A stretch of DNA of 64,000 nucleotides from Brachionus koreanus (GCA_016987375.1 PJRA01000549.1:301424-365423); one strand, 5' to 3'; positions 1 to 12,775 are shown, counted from the stretch's first letter. Notes: generated by a model not told the origin, from the sequence alone. Numbers and translations: made by a program.

Positions 1-1277
1 TGGTAGAAGTCGTTTTTTCAAGGATTCCTTGATATAAACCTTTGAATTTATAGCATTATATATTGATTTGGACAAGCGAAAAAAGGCTTTGAAAAAAGGC
101 TTTCTGCCCTCAGAAATTGCTATCCACAAAAGAATTTTTTTCGGAAACTTTTCTTTTCCAGCAAAACGAATATTTTCTGAAAATTTTTTTTTTTCATCTG
201 TATATTAACCAGCATTTCCTAGTATTTCATTACCAGCAAAATAAAAATATTATTCATCAATAAAAATATTATAACATACAATACTGTGCTTTTTATAAAG
301 GGGATTTACGAGTTTTCGACAGTTTTTTTCTGCTTTAAGTCACTGGGTTTCATTAATCTTCTGTTTTTTTTCTTTTTTACGATAAAAAAATTTTCTTTTA
401 GTCAATTGTCGACTAATGGAAGAATGATGAACACTGAATTTTCTTCGAAGTTTTGGCTGACATGTATCTTTTCTATTTTTTGTCAATTTTTTGAGTTTAG
501 CCACTTTTCTTTATCCCATGAATTTTCAGCATCAGTTAACATTTTTTTCAAAAAAATACTTTCTAATATATTAATTTTTTCCTTTATTAATTAAATTTCA
601 ACAATGGTCAATATATTTTATATTTTACTATAATTAAAAATTTTTCAAGTAAAAGTTAGCTTTTTTTGTTCATCAATAATTTCAGATAAAAAACTTTATA
701 AAAAAGATTTTAAAATTTTACTAAAAATTTTTCCTAAATCTTTCAGAATCCGGGATCTTGAGATAATATCAGCTTTAGGTAACCATATTTTAAAAAACAG
801 TCATAATATAATTATTTTGAAGCCCTTTTTGATTTTGACTAAAACTCATAATCTCTTAAGATTCATAGACCACTCATTACACCAGTTAATAAATGAATAA
901 ATATCATCTTGAAGTAACTTAAATGATTCACACAGATTGAATCGATCGATAATACAAAATTTCTTGCAATTTTACCAAGTAAAACTCTTTAATTATGATG
1001 ACTAAGTAACGGTTCTATCAATTTTATTAGCATTCCATCAATACTAAGCCGTTTAAGTTCAAATGAAAGTTTAAAATGAATTTTAAAAAATGGTGACATT
1101 TGGAAAATTTATTATGAAAAATTTTTAGAAATATTAGATATAATTTTATTCAAATAAAATTAAGAAAAAAAAAGCTTAAAAAATTTTATAAAAATTTTAG
1201 CGTAATTTTTAATTTGGCTATTAAGACCAAAGTTTTTTTAGAGTTTTTTTATAATTAATTTACAAAAACGTATGCGA
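1..1277. other. Left-edge intergenic stretch
   Basis: AT-rich DNA downstream of the ANKRD11/12-like gene. The open frame near 286-594 is Phe-rich and homopolymeric, with no conserved block, so I do not call it a gene. The only recognisable content is the reverse-transcriptase remnant at 730-966 (listed separately). Confidence 0.5.
730..966 (-). mobile_element. LINE reverse-transcriptase remnant
   Basis: Read on the minus strand, this stretch gives KFCIIDRF, then LQDDIYSLFNWCNEWSMNLK, then a stop, and further on a piece reading RILKDLGKIF. The block L-Q-x-D-I-x-x-L-x-x-W-C-x-x-W-x-M-x-L is the segment that follows the catalytic YADD box in non-LTR retrotransposon reverse transcriptases, and DLG a little downstream is typical too. 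Stops and frame changes show it is dead. The superfamily cannot be resolved from so short a piece. Confidence 0.7.
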
Positions 1278-4200
1278 TCATGTGAAAATTGTGGCAAGAG
1301 GCACTAATGAGACTAGACGACTACCACTAGATGGTAGGACCTGTTGAAAAGAAAATTGCATGGCCGGATCAAATAAATCAAATTTGTTGTTCACGTTAAC
1401 AATGGGAACATTCAAATATTCGGAGCTAAGAGACAAATCTCTTATTTTCGATTGAAAGTCCATTTTTTGAACTGCAAATAACGAATCGGACTCATTTAAC
1501 TGTCTCTTAATCATATCATTCTTAAACATGAAAAATTTTTGCTTTACTTTATTTAGATTATTGAAAAGAACATCATCCGGACTCATTGGTGTCATCAGTT
1601 CATTTTGACGCTGAGATATTATATCGTTTTTGTACAAGGAATATACTTCAGAATCTTTGATTATTGCGCAAAAACTCATCGGAACAGATTGGTTAGTTTC
1701 GAATTTAGTCTGCTTTTTAAAGCATCTTAACACTTCTTGTTCATATAAAATAATCAACTTGTCCTTTAATAGCAATTTCAATTAAACAATATTTAAATTT
1801 TTTTCTATTAATTTACTTGTTCGATGCGATGCCTCAATCGTAGTTTGTGGCGTTCTTTTTCTTGTTTTGTAAATAAATTTTTTAATTCTTCGGGCATTTC
1901 AACAGGTGGTGCTAGCTTGAAAAGAATTCATTCATTTATTTTTTTAGAACCAAAAATTTGGACACTAGATTAACTTGATTGCTTTAATTTTTTAGAACAA
2001 AATTTCAACTGAATACAAATTCAAATTATTAAATAAATCAATAATTTTTATTTAATTATTTATATGGAAGTAATGAGACGTTAGTCTTTTTATGTTCTTC
2101 TTGATTCAGTGTAAATTAAGATAATCTTTTTTAATCATTTAAGTTAGATTTGCTCACTAAAATTATTTTTTTATTAATTTTTTAATTACAATTTTTTATG
2201 GAAAGAATGTTATTATTAAAATTCATTTCATTAAACGCCTAAAAAAGCTATTTAAACTTAACACTAGAACTCCCGAGGGATTTTTTAGACCCCTTTTTGA
2301 AAAATTGAAACTTGATTTTTACCACATATAAATAAAATTTTAAAAAACGGTTTTTATTATCTAAAAATTTTGATTTTAATTTCTTAGAAAATTAATAAAT
2401 TTTCAAAGAAAATGTTTAATTTATCTTAATAGCTTTATTTAAAATTTTAATGAGAAATCAGCCGGGCTTTTTAGTGTTAACACTAGAAGCACTAAGCATT
2501 TTTTCACGTTTTTTTAATTTGAAATTATTTTATAATAAAAACTATAACAATTTTATTAAGGAATATTATTTTTAAAGAAAATTTTAAAATCTACATTAAT
2601 CAAAAAAGATATATTTATTTCAAAAATCCATTCAAAAGATACGAGGATTTAAAAAATTTTAAAACAAGTCATTTTGACTCGTTTGGTGCTTCTAGTGTTA
2701 AAGGAACAAAAAAAACAAAAATTAGATAGTTTCTATATAAATATCTAAGAATAATGTTAATTTTTTTATAATCACAAATTGTTATTCAGTTTTTATTTTT
2801 GTTTTTTTTATTGTGAATAAAATAAATATGAAAATTAGGCAATCCAACATCGTTGGACTATATGCTAGTTAAATTAATAATTGTAAAAAAGACTTTAATT
2901 TGATTATAATTTTTTATATATATTTTTTTTTTATATCATACTTCAATTTGTCCATGGGACTTAAACTTTAAATTAATAAATAAATAAATATGCGTTAATG
3001 ATTGATGGAAATCCTCATCTTTCTGAAGGAGCATTAGCTCGACACAGATTAAATGAATAAATAAAATTCTCTTCTAGAATATTTTTTTTAAATTCACTCT
3101 CATATTTCAATACACTTAATGTGTGCTGACAAATTGACACCAGGCTTTCCTGCATTAAAATCCTTATTTATTTAAAAAACTAAATATGGATCTTGTTATT
3201 TTGACTGGGTAATTTGCAAGACAAAACAAGTTTTTTTCAGTTTACTTTTTGAAATAAAAATATCAAAACACTGAATGTTTAAGCTTATCATCAGTTTTTT
3301 TTTAGCTTACAGAAAAAGCATGATAAATTTCATTACCAAGACATGAAGGAGAATTAATATTGCATTGCAGAACCACAGTTGCTTCAAAAGTACAAGTCTT
3401 AACTTTGTAACTTTAAAGTAATTATTAATTAATTTAAAGAAATTTATTATTAAATAAAAAATTTTTTCTTATACATTATGAATATTCTTTAGAAATCAAT
3501 CATTTTTTCCAACATGAAAAAGTTAAGACTTGTTTTTTTTTTAAATTGTTTCCCACAAGTCAAAACCATGACTTGAAAAATTAACAATTTTTAATGACTT
3601 GTTGAGACTTTTTTCCTGACTCTTGTTCAAGTCTGCTCAGAACCCGAAACACAACTTTGAGGCAGTCTATAAACACCATATCGCCCATGTTAAAACATTC
3701 TTAGCTTACACCGCTTACACGTCACGTGAATACACGTAAATGTTAGTTTTTTTTTTTAATCGAATAATCATAAAATTTATTTCTAATTTTTATTTTTGTT
3801 TAATTTGTGATGGTGCACCAAATGCATAATTCAAAATAATTATTTTTAATTTTTTGACAGAAACTCTATTGTCAATGCTGCATTAAGTTAAATTTTTAAC
3901 TTAAACGCAACACAACTTTGCCGCATGCAAGTTAAGAATGTTTTAACATGAGCGAAATGGTGTTTATAGCCTGCCTCAAAGTTGTGTTTCGAACGAGTTG
4001 TAAAAATTACACAAGTAATTAAATATTATATTTTTCCAAGACAAAAAACTTTTTGTTTTATTAAATAGATTTTAAACACATTTGATATTTCAAAGACTGA
4101 AAGAAAGACCTTGTAAGAATTATTTTTCAAAAAAACTTATTATCGTTTATACTTGATTGAATTAAAAAAAATTGCCTATATGAAGTGTGATGCGAGTTTT

Positions 4201-6105
4201 TCAATCATGTTTTGTGCTTACAAATGTTTAAAATTATTTTTAATGAAGATTTAAACTTTTCTTGTCAATTTTCATAATCTTCAATTTAATAAATGGATTA
4301 ACAAATTTTACTTTTATTAACTTTTAATTATTTGTCTATCAATGAAAATAAACATACATCAATAAAATGATTTATTTATTTTAGATTATTTTTAAGTATT
4401 ATTTAGTTTTCACAAATAAAATTGGCCTATATATTTTCTAGAAGAATATTTAATGAAAATAAAATATAGTGTTCACACCTTTAATGTAAAAAGTGAAAAA
4501 AAAATTAGCGTTATGGTAACAAATTATTTCAAACGAAATAAAAAATTCATTATTTAAACACCCATAAGTAACAAAATTGTAGACTAAACAAAAATATGTG
4601 GGATGCCATTTGTTAAGGAATCTGTTAAAAAATCTAAAATTTCATTCCGAAAGGAATGTGAAATTCAATACAAATGAAAAAAAAAAATTCCTTTTTTGAT
4701 AGATTAAATTAAAAATTCTACTATCGTTAGTTTTTACTAAAATAAAACCATGAACTTGAAAATTTTGTCGTATTTATATATTTATTCATTCAATAGTTAG
4801 ACTATTGACTAAAAAATTGTCCTTGCCAATTTTGACACATCAATATTACAAGTGCCAAAAAATAAAGGAAAAATTTAAAAAAAATTCAAAAAAATTTTTT
4901 TAAATTTCGAAAATATTTTAGAATTCAAAGTCTAGACAAATTAAATAAATTTAAATTTGTTGTATTTTTAAATATGAGCTAAATTAAAAGCTAATCCAAC
5001 TTACCAATGCTATTGTCTGCTTTACATCACTATTGTTACGTATCAAATAGTTCTTTTTTACTAGCAAAAATTCATTGATGTTTTTGGGCAATTGAAGTTC
5101 ATTGTTTGATCGCATCTGGGCTTCTTTTTGCTTGGATACCACATTTCGAATTTCGTAAAATTTTTTCATACAATTAGCGGTCGAGTTGCCCATTATCTTT
5201 TCATGTACTTGACCGCATCCTTGGACTGTTACGGCGGCCTCTCTGTCACTTGAGGCTTGGGTAGTCAAGCTTTTTAGCTCATTTTTTACTTCGTCTTCGG
5301 TATCGTCAACAGGAGAAGAGGAGGCCGACTTTGTAGGAGTGGCATCGCCGTTCTGCATTTGTTTTGTATGCGATCGAAGTTTACGTTTAATCAAGCTATC
5401 GGTTAGAGTAGACGAATCGCTGGACGGACTGGCAGATCGAAGCTTGACTGAAGGAGATGAGCGGCCAACAGCGCTACGTCGGCCAGGAGTGCTTTTCGTA
5501 TTGGGAACTGGGCTAGCAGTACGATTTGTTTTTGAAGCAGCTTTTGATCGCGTATTAACATGATTTGTTTCGGCGTTTTTGGCCTCTTGGGATTTAATGT
5601 ACGGCAGACCTCCATTCGGATTTGTGCAAATTATTTTTAGAGGCGGTACTTTGAGCCTTTCGCTATTTTTCTGAGCTTTAGAATCTTCGTCAGTTTTTTG
5701 GCTCGAAGCTGAGAGTGGCAGCGAAGTGGACGATATGGCGGACAGTTCGGTTTTGACCGACGAGGCCGAGAATGCGCTTACTGCAGACGAAGCTGACGAA
5801 AAATCAGCATCTTGCTCTAAATTCTTTGCCTCTTGAGTTTGCTCTTCGCCCTCGTCGATTTTTAGTCGCTTGTTGCTTAGACCGTACTCGTCCTCATCTT
5901 CGTCATAGCTATCATTATTAGCTTCTTGACGTGAACTTTCTGTCTTCGGAGCATCTTTGGGCTTTTCCTCGTCAGAGTAATGCTCGTATTCGTCCTCTTC
6001 GTCGTCTATTTCGCCTTCCTCTCGTTCCGGCTCTTTGGCTTTTTTTTTCGCCTCGTTCTCATCCGGTTTATCAAGACTGTGAGACGGATTTTCACTATTA
6101 TTCAT
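1278..6105 (-). CDS. ANKRD11/ANKRD12-like protein, C-terminal-domain form
   Basis: Three exons on the minus strand: 6105-5005, 1915-1817 and 1763-1278; they sum to 1686 nt (561 aa). Exon 1 encodes a charged, Ser-rich region: an acidic GEIDDEEDEYEHYSDEE stretch, a Lys/Arg-rich block, and PPLKIICTNPNGGLPYI. Exons 2-3 encode the family's conserved C-terminus: RHRIEQDKLIILYEQEVLR, a VPMSFCAIIKDSEVYSLY block, KRQLNESDSLFAVQKMDFQ and VPIVNVNNKFDLFDP. This order matches the end of vertebrate ANKRD11/12, nuclear cofactors that recruit histone deacetylases. ANKRD11 is over 2600 aa; here no ankyrin repeats are encoded downstream of the chosen ATG. An in-frame TGA lies 18 nt before it, so repeats could only come from upstream exons. 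The 3.1-kb intron (1916-5004) is loaded with mobile elements. Homology of the C-terminus is secure; the start is less so. Confidence 0.82.
2258..2480. mobile_element. MITE family A, copy 1 (TTAA target duplication)
   Basis: A 215-bp element lies between two TTAA copies (2258-2261, 2477-2480). The ends are imperfect inverted repeats: CACTAGAACTCCCGAGGGA on the left, and CACTAAAAAGCCCGGCTGA reading in from the right. TTAA target choice with short inverted repeats starting CACTAG fits a non-autonomous piggyBac-superfamily element (inference). There is no coding capacity. Relatives occur at 12560-12775 and in decayed form near 59.5-60.9 kb. Confidence 0.8.
2477..2701. mobile_element. MITE family B (TTAA target duplication)
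   Basis: A 217-bp element lies between TTAA 2477-2480, shared with the neighbouring MITE, and TTAA 2698-2701. The terminal inverted repeats are CACTAGAAGCAC followed by TAAG or CAAA, with the first 12 bp identical at both ends. The interior differs from family A, but the outer CACTAGAA matches, so the two families are probably mobilised by one transposase. Confidence 0.8.
3004..3060 (+). mobile_element. Fragment of an unidentified repeat ORF
   Basis: In one frame this reads DGNPHLSEGALARHRLNE and then a stop. The ALARxRLN core recurs on the minus strand at about 29415-29450 (ELALARYRLNKYR), also inside an intron. Two unrelated introns sharing one peptide points to a dispersed element. I do not recognise its superfamily. 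Confidence 0.4.
3645..3991. repeat. Foldback element with ~63-bp inverted arms
   Basis: The left arm (3645-3708, starting CGAAACACAACTTTGAGGCA) and the right arm (about 3929-3991) are near-perfect inverted copies. The unpaired centre is roughly 220 bp. A third partial copy of the arm motif (CAACACAACTTTG) sits at 3907-3920. The layout fits a foldback-type or long-TIR non-autonomous DNA transposon. No convincing target duplication was found. Confidence 0.75.
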
Positions 6106-6926
6106 TTTTTCAACTTTCGTATCTCATAAGCAAGCTTTCATTTTACAAAATTCTCAAAGCATCTTACGTGAGCTCTATTACCTTTAAGTCTTTAGCTAAA
6201 ATTTATATTTATATATATATATAATATAATAATTTATATATTTATTTTAAAAAATGCTAATTTCATTCGCTTCACAATAGGGTTTTATATTCTCAAATTT
6301 TCTTTTTAGTTACAATGTTAAATTAATTCTAAATAGGATTGTTTTTTACATCTATTTTTAGTTCTGATATATACCTAGATTTTTGGCTTTGTCTGCTCAC
6401 ATTTATAAATTTTTAATTTCAATTTTGACAATTTAAAGGCAACAAATTTTTGTTTCAATTAGATTGATTAATTCTAAAAAAAAATACACACACAGTTTTA
6501 ATGATTGAAAAAAAATCTGATAATTTATATTAATGATTGAAAGCAAAAAATTTTTTAAAATTTTATTTTTAATTGATTAAAAAAAAGAAAAGAAAATTTA
6601 AAAAAAGATTTACATTAATAATTTATATTATAGAAATTTCACATTTTTTGCCGACTTACTAATAATTGGGAAATTAATAAATCTTTTAAATTTTTTTTAT
6701 TTATTTTTAAAATTTATTTAGACAATCAATAAATGAATCTATGGAAAAGGATATAAATATAATAATTTTTGTTAAAAATAAATGCGAAACTAAAGAAAAA
6801 TTTGTCACCAAGACATTTGTATTTTATTTGAAAAATCAACAAATTTAAATTTAGATTAATAAAATTTGAATATTTGATTAATAAAGATTAATAATATCAA
6901 ATAAAACTAAAAGAAAAACATAAAGA
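6106..6926. other. Intergenic, shared upstream region
   Basis: Divergent spacer between the ANKRD11/12-like gene (minus) and a Tctex gene (plus). It holds a short (AT)n run near 6209-6222 and poly-A/T tracts. I see no coding block; the promoters of both genes should lie here. Confidence 0.4.
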
Positions 6927-7484
6927 ATGGAATCAAATACGCAAAAAAATGGAGTAAATTTTTATCTTTAAAATTTAAAATAATTTAAACTTATGTTTAA
7001 ATAGGAAAAATATGATCCAAAAAATGTTTCTAAAATTCTAGAGAATGTAAGTATTTATTTTTTAGCAAAAAATGTAATGTTCAAAAAAAGATATTTTAAG
7101 ATAATTGAACAAATAATAGGAACTCAATCATTTATTTATGACGCAGTAAATGAATGGATCGAGAGTATTGTAGAAAACAGTCTGAACAAGTTGAAGGAAG
7201 TTTATCCGAATTTTAAACATATTGGTTAGTTTAAATTGCTTTTTTTCAAGTAGATATTAGCTTTAAATAAATTAAGTTACTTGTGTAATTATGGGAAAGA
7301 ATGGGTCTGGCTTGCACTCATCTAGTTCGGTATTTTGGGACAATTCTTCAGATGGTATTTAAAATTAAAACCAAGTTTCAAAAGCTTAATATTAAGTTGA
7401 ATATTTGCTTTAGATTCATGCACCACCCGATGGGAAAGCAAAACAATGAATGTTATTGTGACTAATTATGCTTTATCTGTTTAA
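6927..7484 (+). CDS. Tctex-type dynein light chain, divergent paralogue
   Basis: Five exons: 6927-6953, 7005-7046, 7101-7224, 7277-7354 and 7414-7484; 342 nt, 113 aa, the usual length of DYNLT proteins. The product has the Tctex-1 layout: an N-terminal helix region, the second helix (SLNKLKEVYPNFKHI), then VTCVIMGKNGSGLHSSSSVFW and WESKTMNVIVTNYALSV. These match the beta strands that form the dimer and intermediate-chain groove. Tctex light chains link cytoplasmic or axonemal dynein to cargo. It departs from the canonical family at KNGAGLH (here KNGSGLH) and at the DG turn (here DDS), and is clearly less conserved than the partner gene at 7903-8405. A likely AATAAA overlaps the stop codon. 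The two genes converge with 418 bp between stops. Confidence 0.88.
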
Positions 7485-7902
7485 ATAAAAGATTTCTTAT
7501 AATATTTTTGTAATAATTGTTGTTTTTGCTTTACATATATAGTAAAAAAATTTTAAAAGAAAAGTTGTTTTATTAGAGAAAAATATAAGAAGCATTAAGT
7601 TAAAAAAATTGCCGAATCCGTTTTCACGATCACCCATGAAGCAAAAATAAACTAGAACCCGACTAAGGAATTACAAGCATTTGAATAAATTTTATTTAAC
7701 TTTGAAACAAAAATTGGCTCCAAAATTCAAATAAACAAGATGGAAAAGATTATAAAATATAGAAAAAAATTTAATAATCATTGCTTTAAAATAATTTTAT
7801 GTATTTATAATATAAATCTATTTTAATTAAATGGTAATAATGGGCTATTTCGTAGAGAAAAAAAAATAATTTTCGTTTTCCAAAATTATAGCTAATTTTA
7901 TT

Positions 7903-8405
<503 letters not shown>

Positions 8406-8705
8406 TTTATTTAAAAACTATTAAATCTAAATTAAATTAATAAACAAAAAAAACTTTTTTATTCCAAATTTTTTCTATCAGGTTATTATTAAATTTTTAT
8501 GTTTATTCTAAACTTTGTAGTTGTTGCTGGTTTCAGCACAAAAATAAAAAATAAAATCGTTTCTTTCGAATACATACATATCACTTTGAATTTTAATTTG
8601 AAATATATAAAAAAAAATATGAACAAAAAAATATACAGATTTTTCTATACACTTTGGGGTTTTGTTAGTTTCTAAATTTTAATAACATAAACATAATATA
8701 TATAA

Positions 8706-8723
8706 ATGATGATGATGATGATG
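8706..8723 (+). repeat. (ATG)6 microsatellite
   Basis: Six perfect ATG units, upstream of the minus-strand Tctex gene. Confidence 0.9.
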
Positions 8724-11700
8724 GTAGCGGCGAAGAGTTTCATTTTTTAATAAATAACACATTCCATTAATTTGTGTTTGGACTTGTTTCCTCGGCAACA
8801 GGATAACTAATTAATAAAGATCAAAAAAAAATATACTTCGGCTATCAAGGCCGTAATGTTGATTGCTTCAAGACGCATTTTAAAGCTGTTATGTAATTTA
8901 GTTTATAAAAAATAATAAAAATTTTATATAATAATAAAATTCTTCATTTAGCCTAAATGAAAATTATAAAATTTAATCAATTTCTAATAATTATTATTAT
9001 GAAATATAAATAAAAAAAATCGATTTAGTTTCTTGAGCCAAAAGCAATTATGCTAATCTAGCACGAAAATTAAAATAGTCCAAAATAAATTATTTTTTTT
9101 TATAGAGTACTCGCTTATGAATTTTTACCATTTGTTTATCAAATAGTTGCCATAGATGAATCAAACCATCAAAATTTTTCTAAATTATCAAATAAAAAGT
9201 TCACTTAATACTTATTTTCTGTTTGTCTAATTACTCTCATATTAAAAATTATTTTATGAAAAATCCAATTTCCTTTATACAAAAATAAAGAGCAATTACC
9301 AAACTAGAAATATGCTACTCGAACAAGTGATAATTCTCTAAATTAAATGGCTATCTTTTAGTTGGCACATAGAAATATTTGTTTATAAACAAACTTTAAT
9401 TTAAGCTCTAGACTATTTTCAATATTCAAATAAATATCAAAAAGCAGCTTGAGAAAAATAACATCCTTTTCCTGTAATGATTTTTGCTTGTCTATTTTTA
9501 AAAATTTGTAAAAAAAATTATGTGTTTTTTTTTTCAAAAGTTGTTAAAAATTAACTAAAAAAACTAATTAAAAATTTTTGTTAATTAAAAATATGACTTA
9601 TCAAAAAAATAATTGAAACTATCAATGCCTAAAATGGTGCGGTTAGATTGTGCAATATATTTTGTTTTCTTGTTCGCGCCTCAGCTCTGGACTAAATGAT
9701 GCGATTAAAATTAAAATAAATGTATTATTTTTACTATTTACCGTTGAACTTGCAATAAAAAAAGATTTTAAATTAGAAAAATTTTTAATTTAATTCAAGA
9801 TATTTAGTGATATTTAGATTAGAATTAAAATAGTTACGACCTGATTTTGAGATACGGCTAATTATCCTACAGGTCAATGGTTTTTTGAATACAAAACGTT
9901 TTTTTTTTCTTTTCGAAAAGAATTTTTTTTAATTTACAAAAATTTCAACTGCGTAATAGAAATTCATAAATTAATACTTTATTTTTTATAATTATTTCAG
10001 GCGCCTTGAAAACTGAACAAAACAAAAAACATTACCTAAAGCAATCTTGATTTTAAAAAAAATAGATTTTCTATCATGAAAATAAAACTTTCTGGAATAT
10101 TATGTCTTTTGCAATCAACAAGCAACCCACTCGTTTCTTTTTCGAAACAATTCTCCTTATTTTTTAAGAATAATTTTATTGACTTAGCACCTAAAAAATA
10201 ACAAATCAAGAAGGTTTAGTTTAAAATTATGTAATTTAAAGAAAATACATTTTTCAATAAAGAGACTTTGCACAAAAGACTCCCTCCTTTTCAATTAGAT
10301 GATTATTTGCCTCAGGATTCATCTTACTCGGAATAATAGTGTTTAAATTTATCTAGCTATAATTTAATTTTAAGCTACAAAATTCTCTTAATATTTGACT
10401 AAATCAAATAACTATATTTTTTATGAATAAAATAATAACTTAACTAAATGAAGATTGTCATAATAGGAGAAAATAAATTCAAAGTTTTACTAAAGGAAAT
10501 TTTAATCTCTAATAAAATATTTGTCCATTTATTGACTAATTAAAATGTCTGATTTAAAAATCTCTTTCTTTTATTTTTTAAAGTTTTTATTTTTTTTTTA
10601 AATTTGAGTTAGGGAAATTTTATTTATCTTTTAAGTGCTGAAATATTTATTTTCTCTAAAATTTGACGATAAAAATAAATAACTTGAAGCAATTTTTTTA
10701 GTAAAAAGTATATCTTTTTGATTCAAGAATTTTTTTTTTAAATTTCGTTCTATTATTTTCTAAAATAATAGAAAATGTAAGTCAATGAGGATAGACGGGT
10801 TTTTACATAGAAAATTTTTAAAAAATATTCAATCAACTAAATAACTGGTGTTTGTGCTAATAAAAACATCTAATATTGCTTCTTTTAAAAAAAAAAGCCT
10901 TTCAAAAATTTAGCTTACTGGTACTTAGAAAAAAAATTAAAAATTTTATTTGTCTTTAATAATAGTTTGAAATCAATGATATGTTTTGTTTTATCAGTAT
11001 AAATTTCTTATTTTGCGATTTTATATGATGTGTGTTGAATTAGTTGAAAGAATTTGTCAATAGTATAATAAAAATTTGTCAATAGTATAATTATTCACTT
11101 AAAAGTCGACAAGTACAAGTTAAGATAGCAATCTCATTAGTGCATAAAATGAAGGTCATTTAACTAATAGTTAATAAAAAAATACAAAAAATTAACACTA
11201 TTTAATATATATAATATGCATTTTTGTAATCCAAAATATTCTTGAAAAATTAGAGGAATTTTAATCAGTGTTAATTATTTTTTAAAGAAAAATATAAAAT
11301 CTAGTTGAATCAAAAATGATTTATTAATATGAAAAGTCTGTTAATTAATTTTAGAATTAAAATAAAAAATTCAGCTTACATCTTTTCTAAAGCAAATTTC
11401 TTACAATAAAAATCTAATTTTTTTGGATAAAAATAAGAGAAAAATCATGCTTTAACTAATGAATTAAATTTATATGATTTAGATTTCAAGAAAGGATAAA
11501 TATTAAAATTCTTGATCGATTACAGACTCTTAATGTAAGTTAAAATAAAGTCAAATGAAAGAAAATTTTAGCCAATTTTGAAAATAATTTGTTTATTTAT
11601 TTCAAGAATACACCTCATGGCAGATGAAAGTGAGAGAAAAAGAAAAAATAAAAAAATTTAATATGAAAATGATTGCTGATGAGACAAAAATTAGTTATTT

Positions 11701-11767
11701 AGTATACTCAATTAATTAATTTGATTTAAAATTTAAAACTTATTTTTAATTACTTAATTTATAGTAA

Positions 11768-11847
11768 TTTATAGTAATAAAAACCCATTATCCACTAGGA
11801 TAGAATAGGGTCCAAAAAAAAAAAAAAAAATTTATAGTAATAAAAAC
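11768..11847 (+). mobile_element. Extremely short 3' retroposon stub with 17-bp target duplication
   Basis: The 17-bp sequence TTTATAGTAATAAAAAC occurs at 11768-11784 and again at 11831-11847. Between the copies lie 29 nt of non-repetitive sequence (11785-11813) followed by 17 A residues. Direct duplication plus a terminal poly-A is the signature of target-primed reverse transcription. The 29-nt body must be the last bases of a LINE, SINE or mRNA. Confidence 0.85.
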
Positions 11848-12559
11848 TAGAAATATCTTGCTTATAGCTTATTAAACTAAAAACTAAAATAAACATTTAC
11901 CTTATTAGTAGAGGTGAGTTATTGGGAAATAAGTTAAGATACTATGTGCGTTATATAGGTTCAGGTTGTCGTGCAACATTATATCTCGAACTAATTAACG
12001 AAGAAAATACAAGAATAAAATGATGAATCAATTTGTAGAGTAAATCCCTTCAAAAAAAGCGAAATTATTAGAAAATACTGAAAAAGCTAATAAATAATTT
12101 GGAAAATGTAACGTTTTAATGAAAAGAAAAAAGGCTATTATAGTCCGAATGGTTGCAAAAAAAAATAATTTTAAATTAATCAGTTTTTTTTTATTTAATT
12201 ACATTTTTTACTAAATGTTAACAAAAAAATACTTCGGTTTATCTTTTTTTTCTGAAATCATATATTTCGTTTATTTTATGCTTTTTTTGGTTTAATAAAT
12301 TTATTATTTGTTGAATAAATTGGTTTAATTTTTATTGAATTTGTTGGGAATTTACAAAATTAGTTGTATAAAGACATTATAAGTCTTTCATAGTTTAACT
12401 TTATAAATTTTTTTTTTAAATTTGTAATAATTATTATTATTTTTATAAATAAATGAAGTGTTAATCGATCATTAATGACATTGACACTAGTCTGTTGATT
12501 AACTTTAAAATTAAAAAAAAAATGGCTGATGAAAGAAAGAGAAACAAAAAAATTAAATT

Positions 12560-12775
12560 TTAACACTAGAAAGGTCGGCAGATTTTTAATAAAAAATTCA
12601 AATTTAATTATGTTGACAAATTAAAATTTTTTTCTGAAAATTAATAAAAATTTTTAATAAAAAAATGTAAATAATTAAAAGCTATTATTACAAAATTTCG
12701 TTTCTATCAAAAAATATTTAAGTTTCAATTTTTAAAAGAAGGATCAAAAAATTTTCTCGAATTTTTAAGAGTTAA
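12560..12775. mobile_element. MITE family A, copy 2 (inverted)
   Basis: The element lies between TTAA 12560-12563 and TTAA 12772-12775, 208 bp. Its left end (CACTAGAAAGGTCGGCAGATT) matches the right end of copy 1 (CACTAAAAAGCCCGGCTGATT). Its right end, read inward, matches copy 1's left end, including the shared AAAATTGAAACTT block. So it is a full-length copy in the opposite orientation, more diverged than copy 1. Confidence 0.75.

Noticed and set aside
286..594. 102-codon open frame on the plus strand
   Set aside because: Almost entirely Phe/Leu/Ser/Ile from T-rich DNA, with no start context, splice partners or conserved block.
5339..5615. Frames on both strands over the ANKRD11/12-like first exon
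   Set aside because: Out-of-frame shadows of the real exon; they lack any domain.
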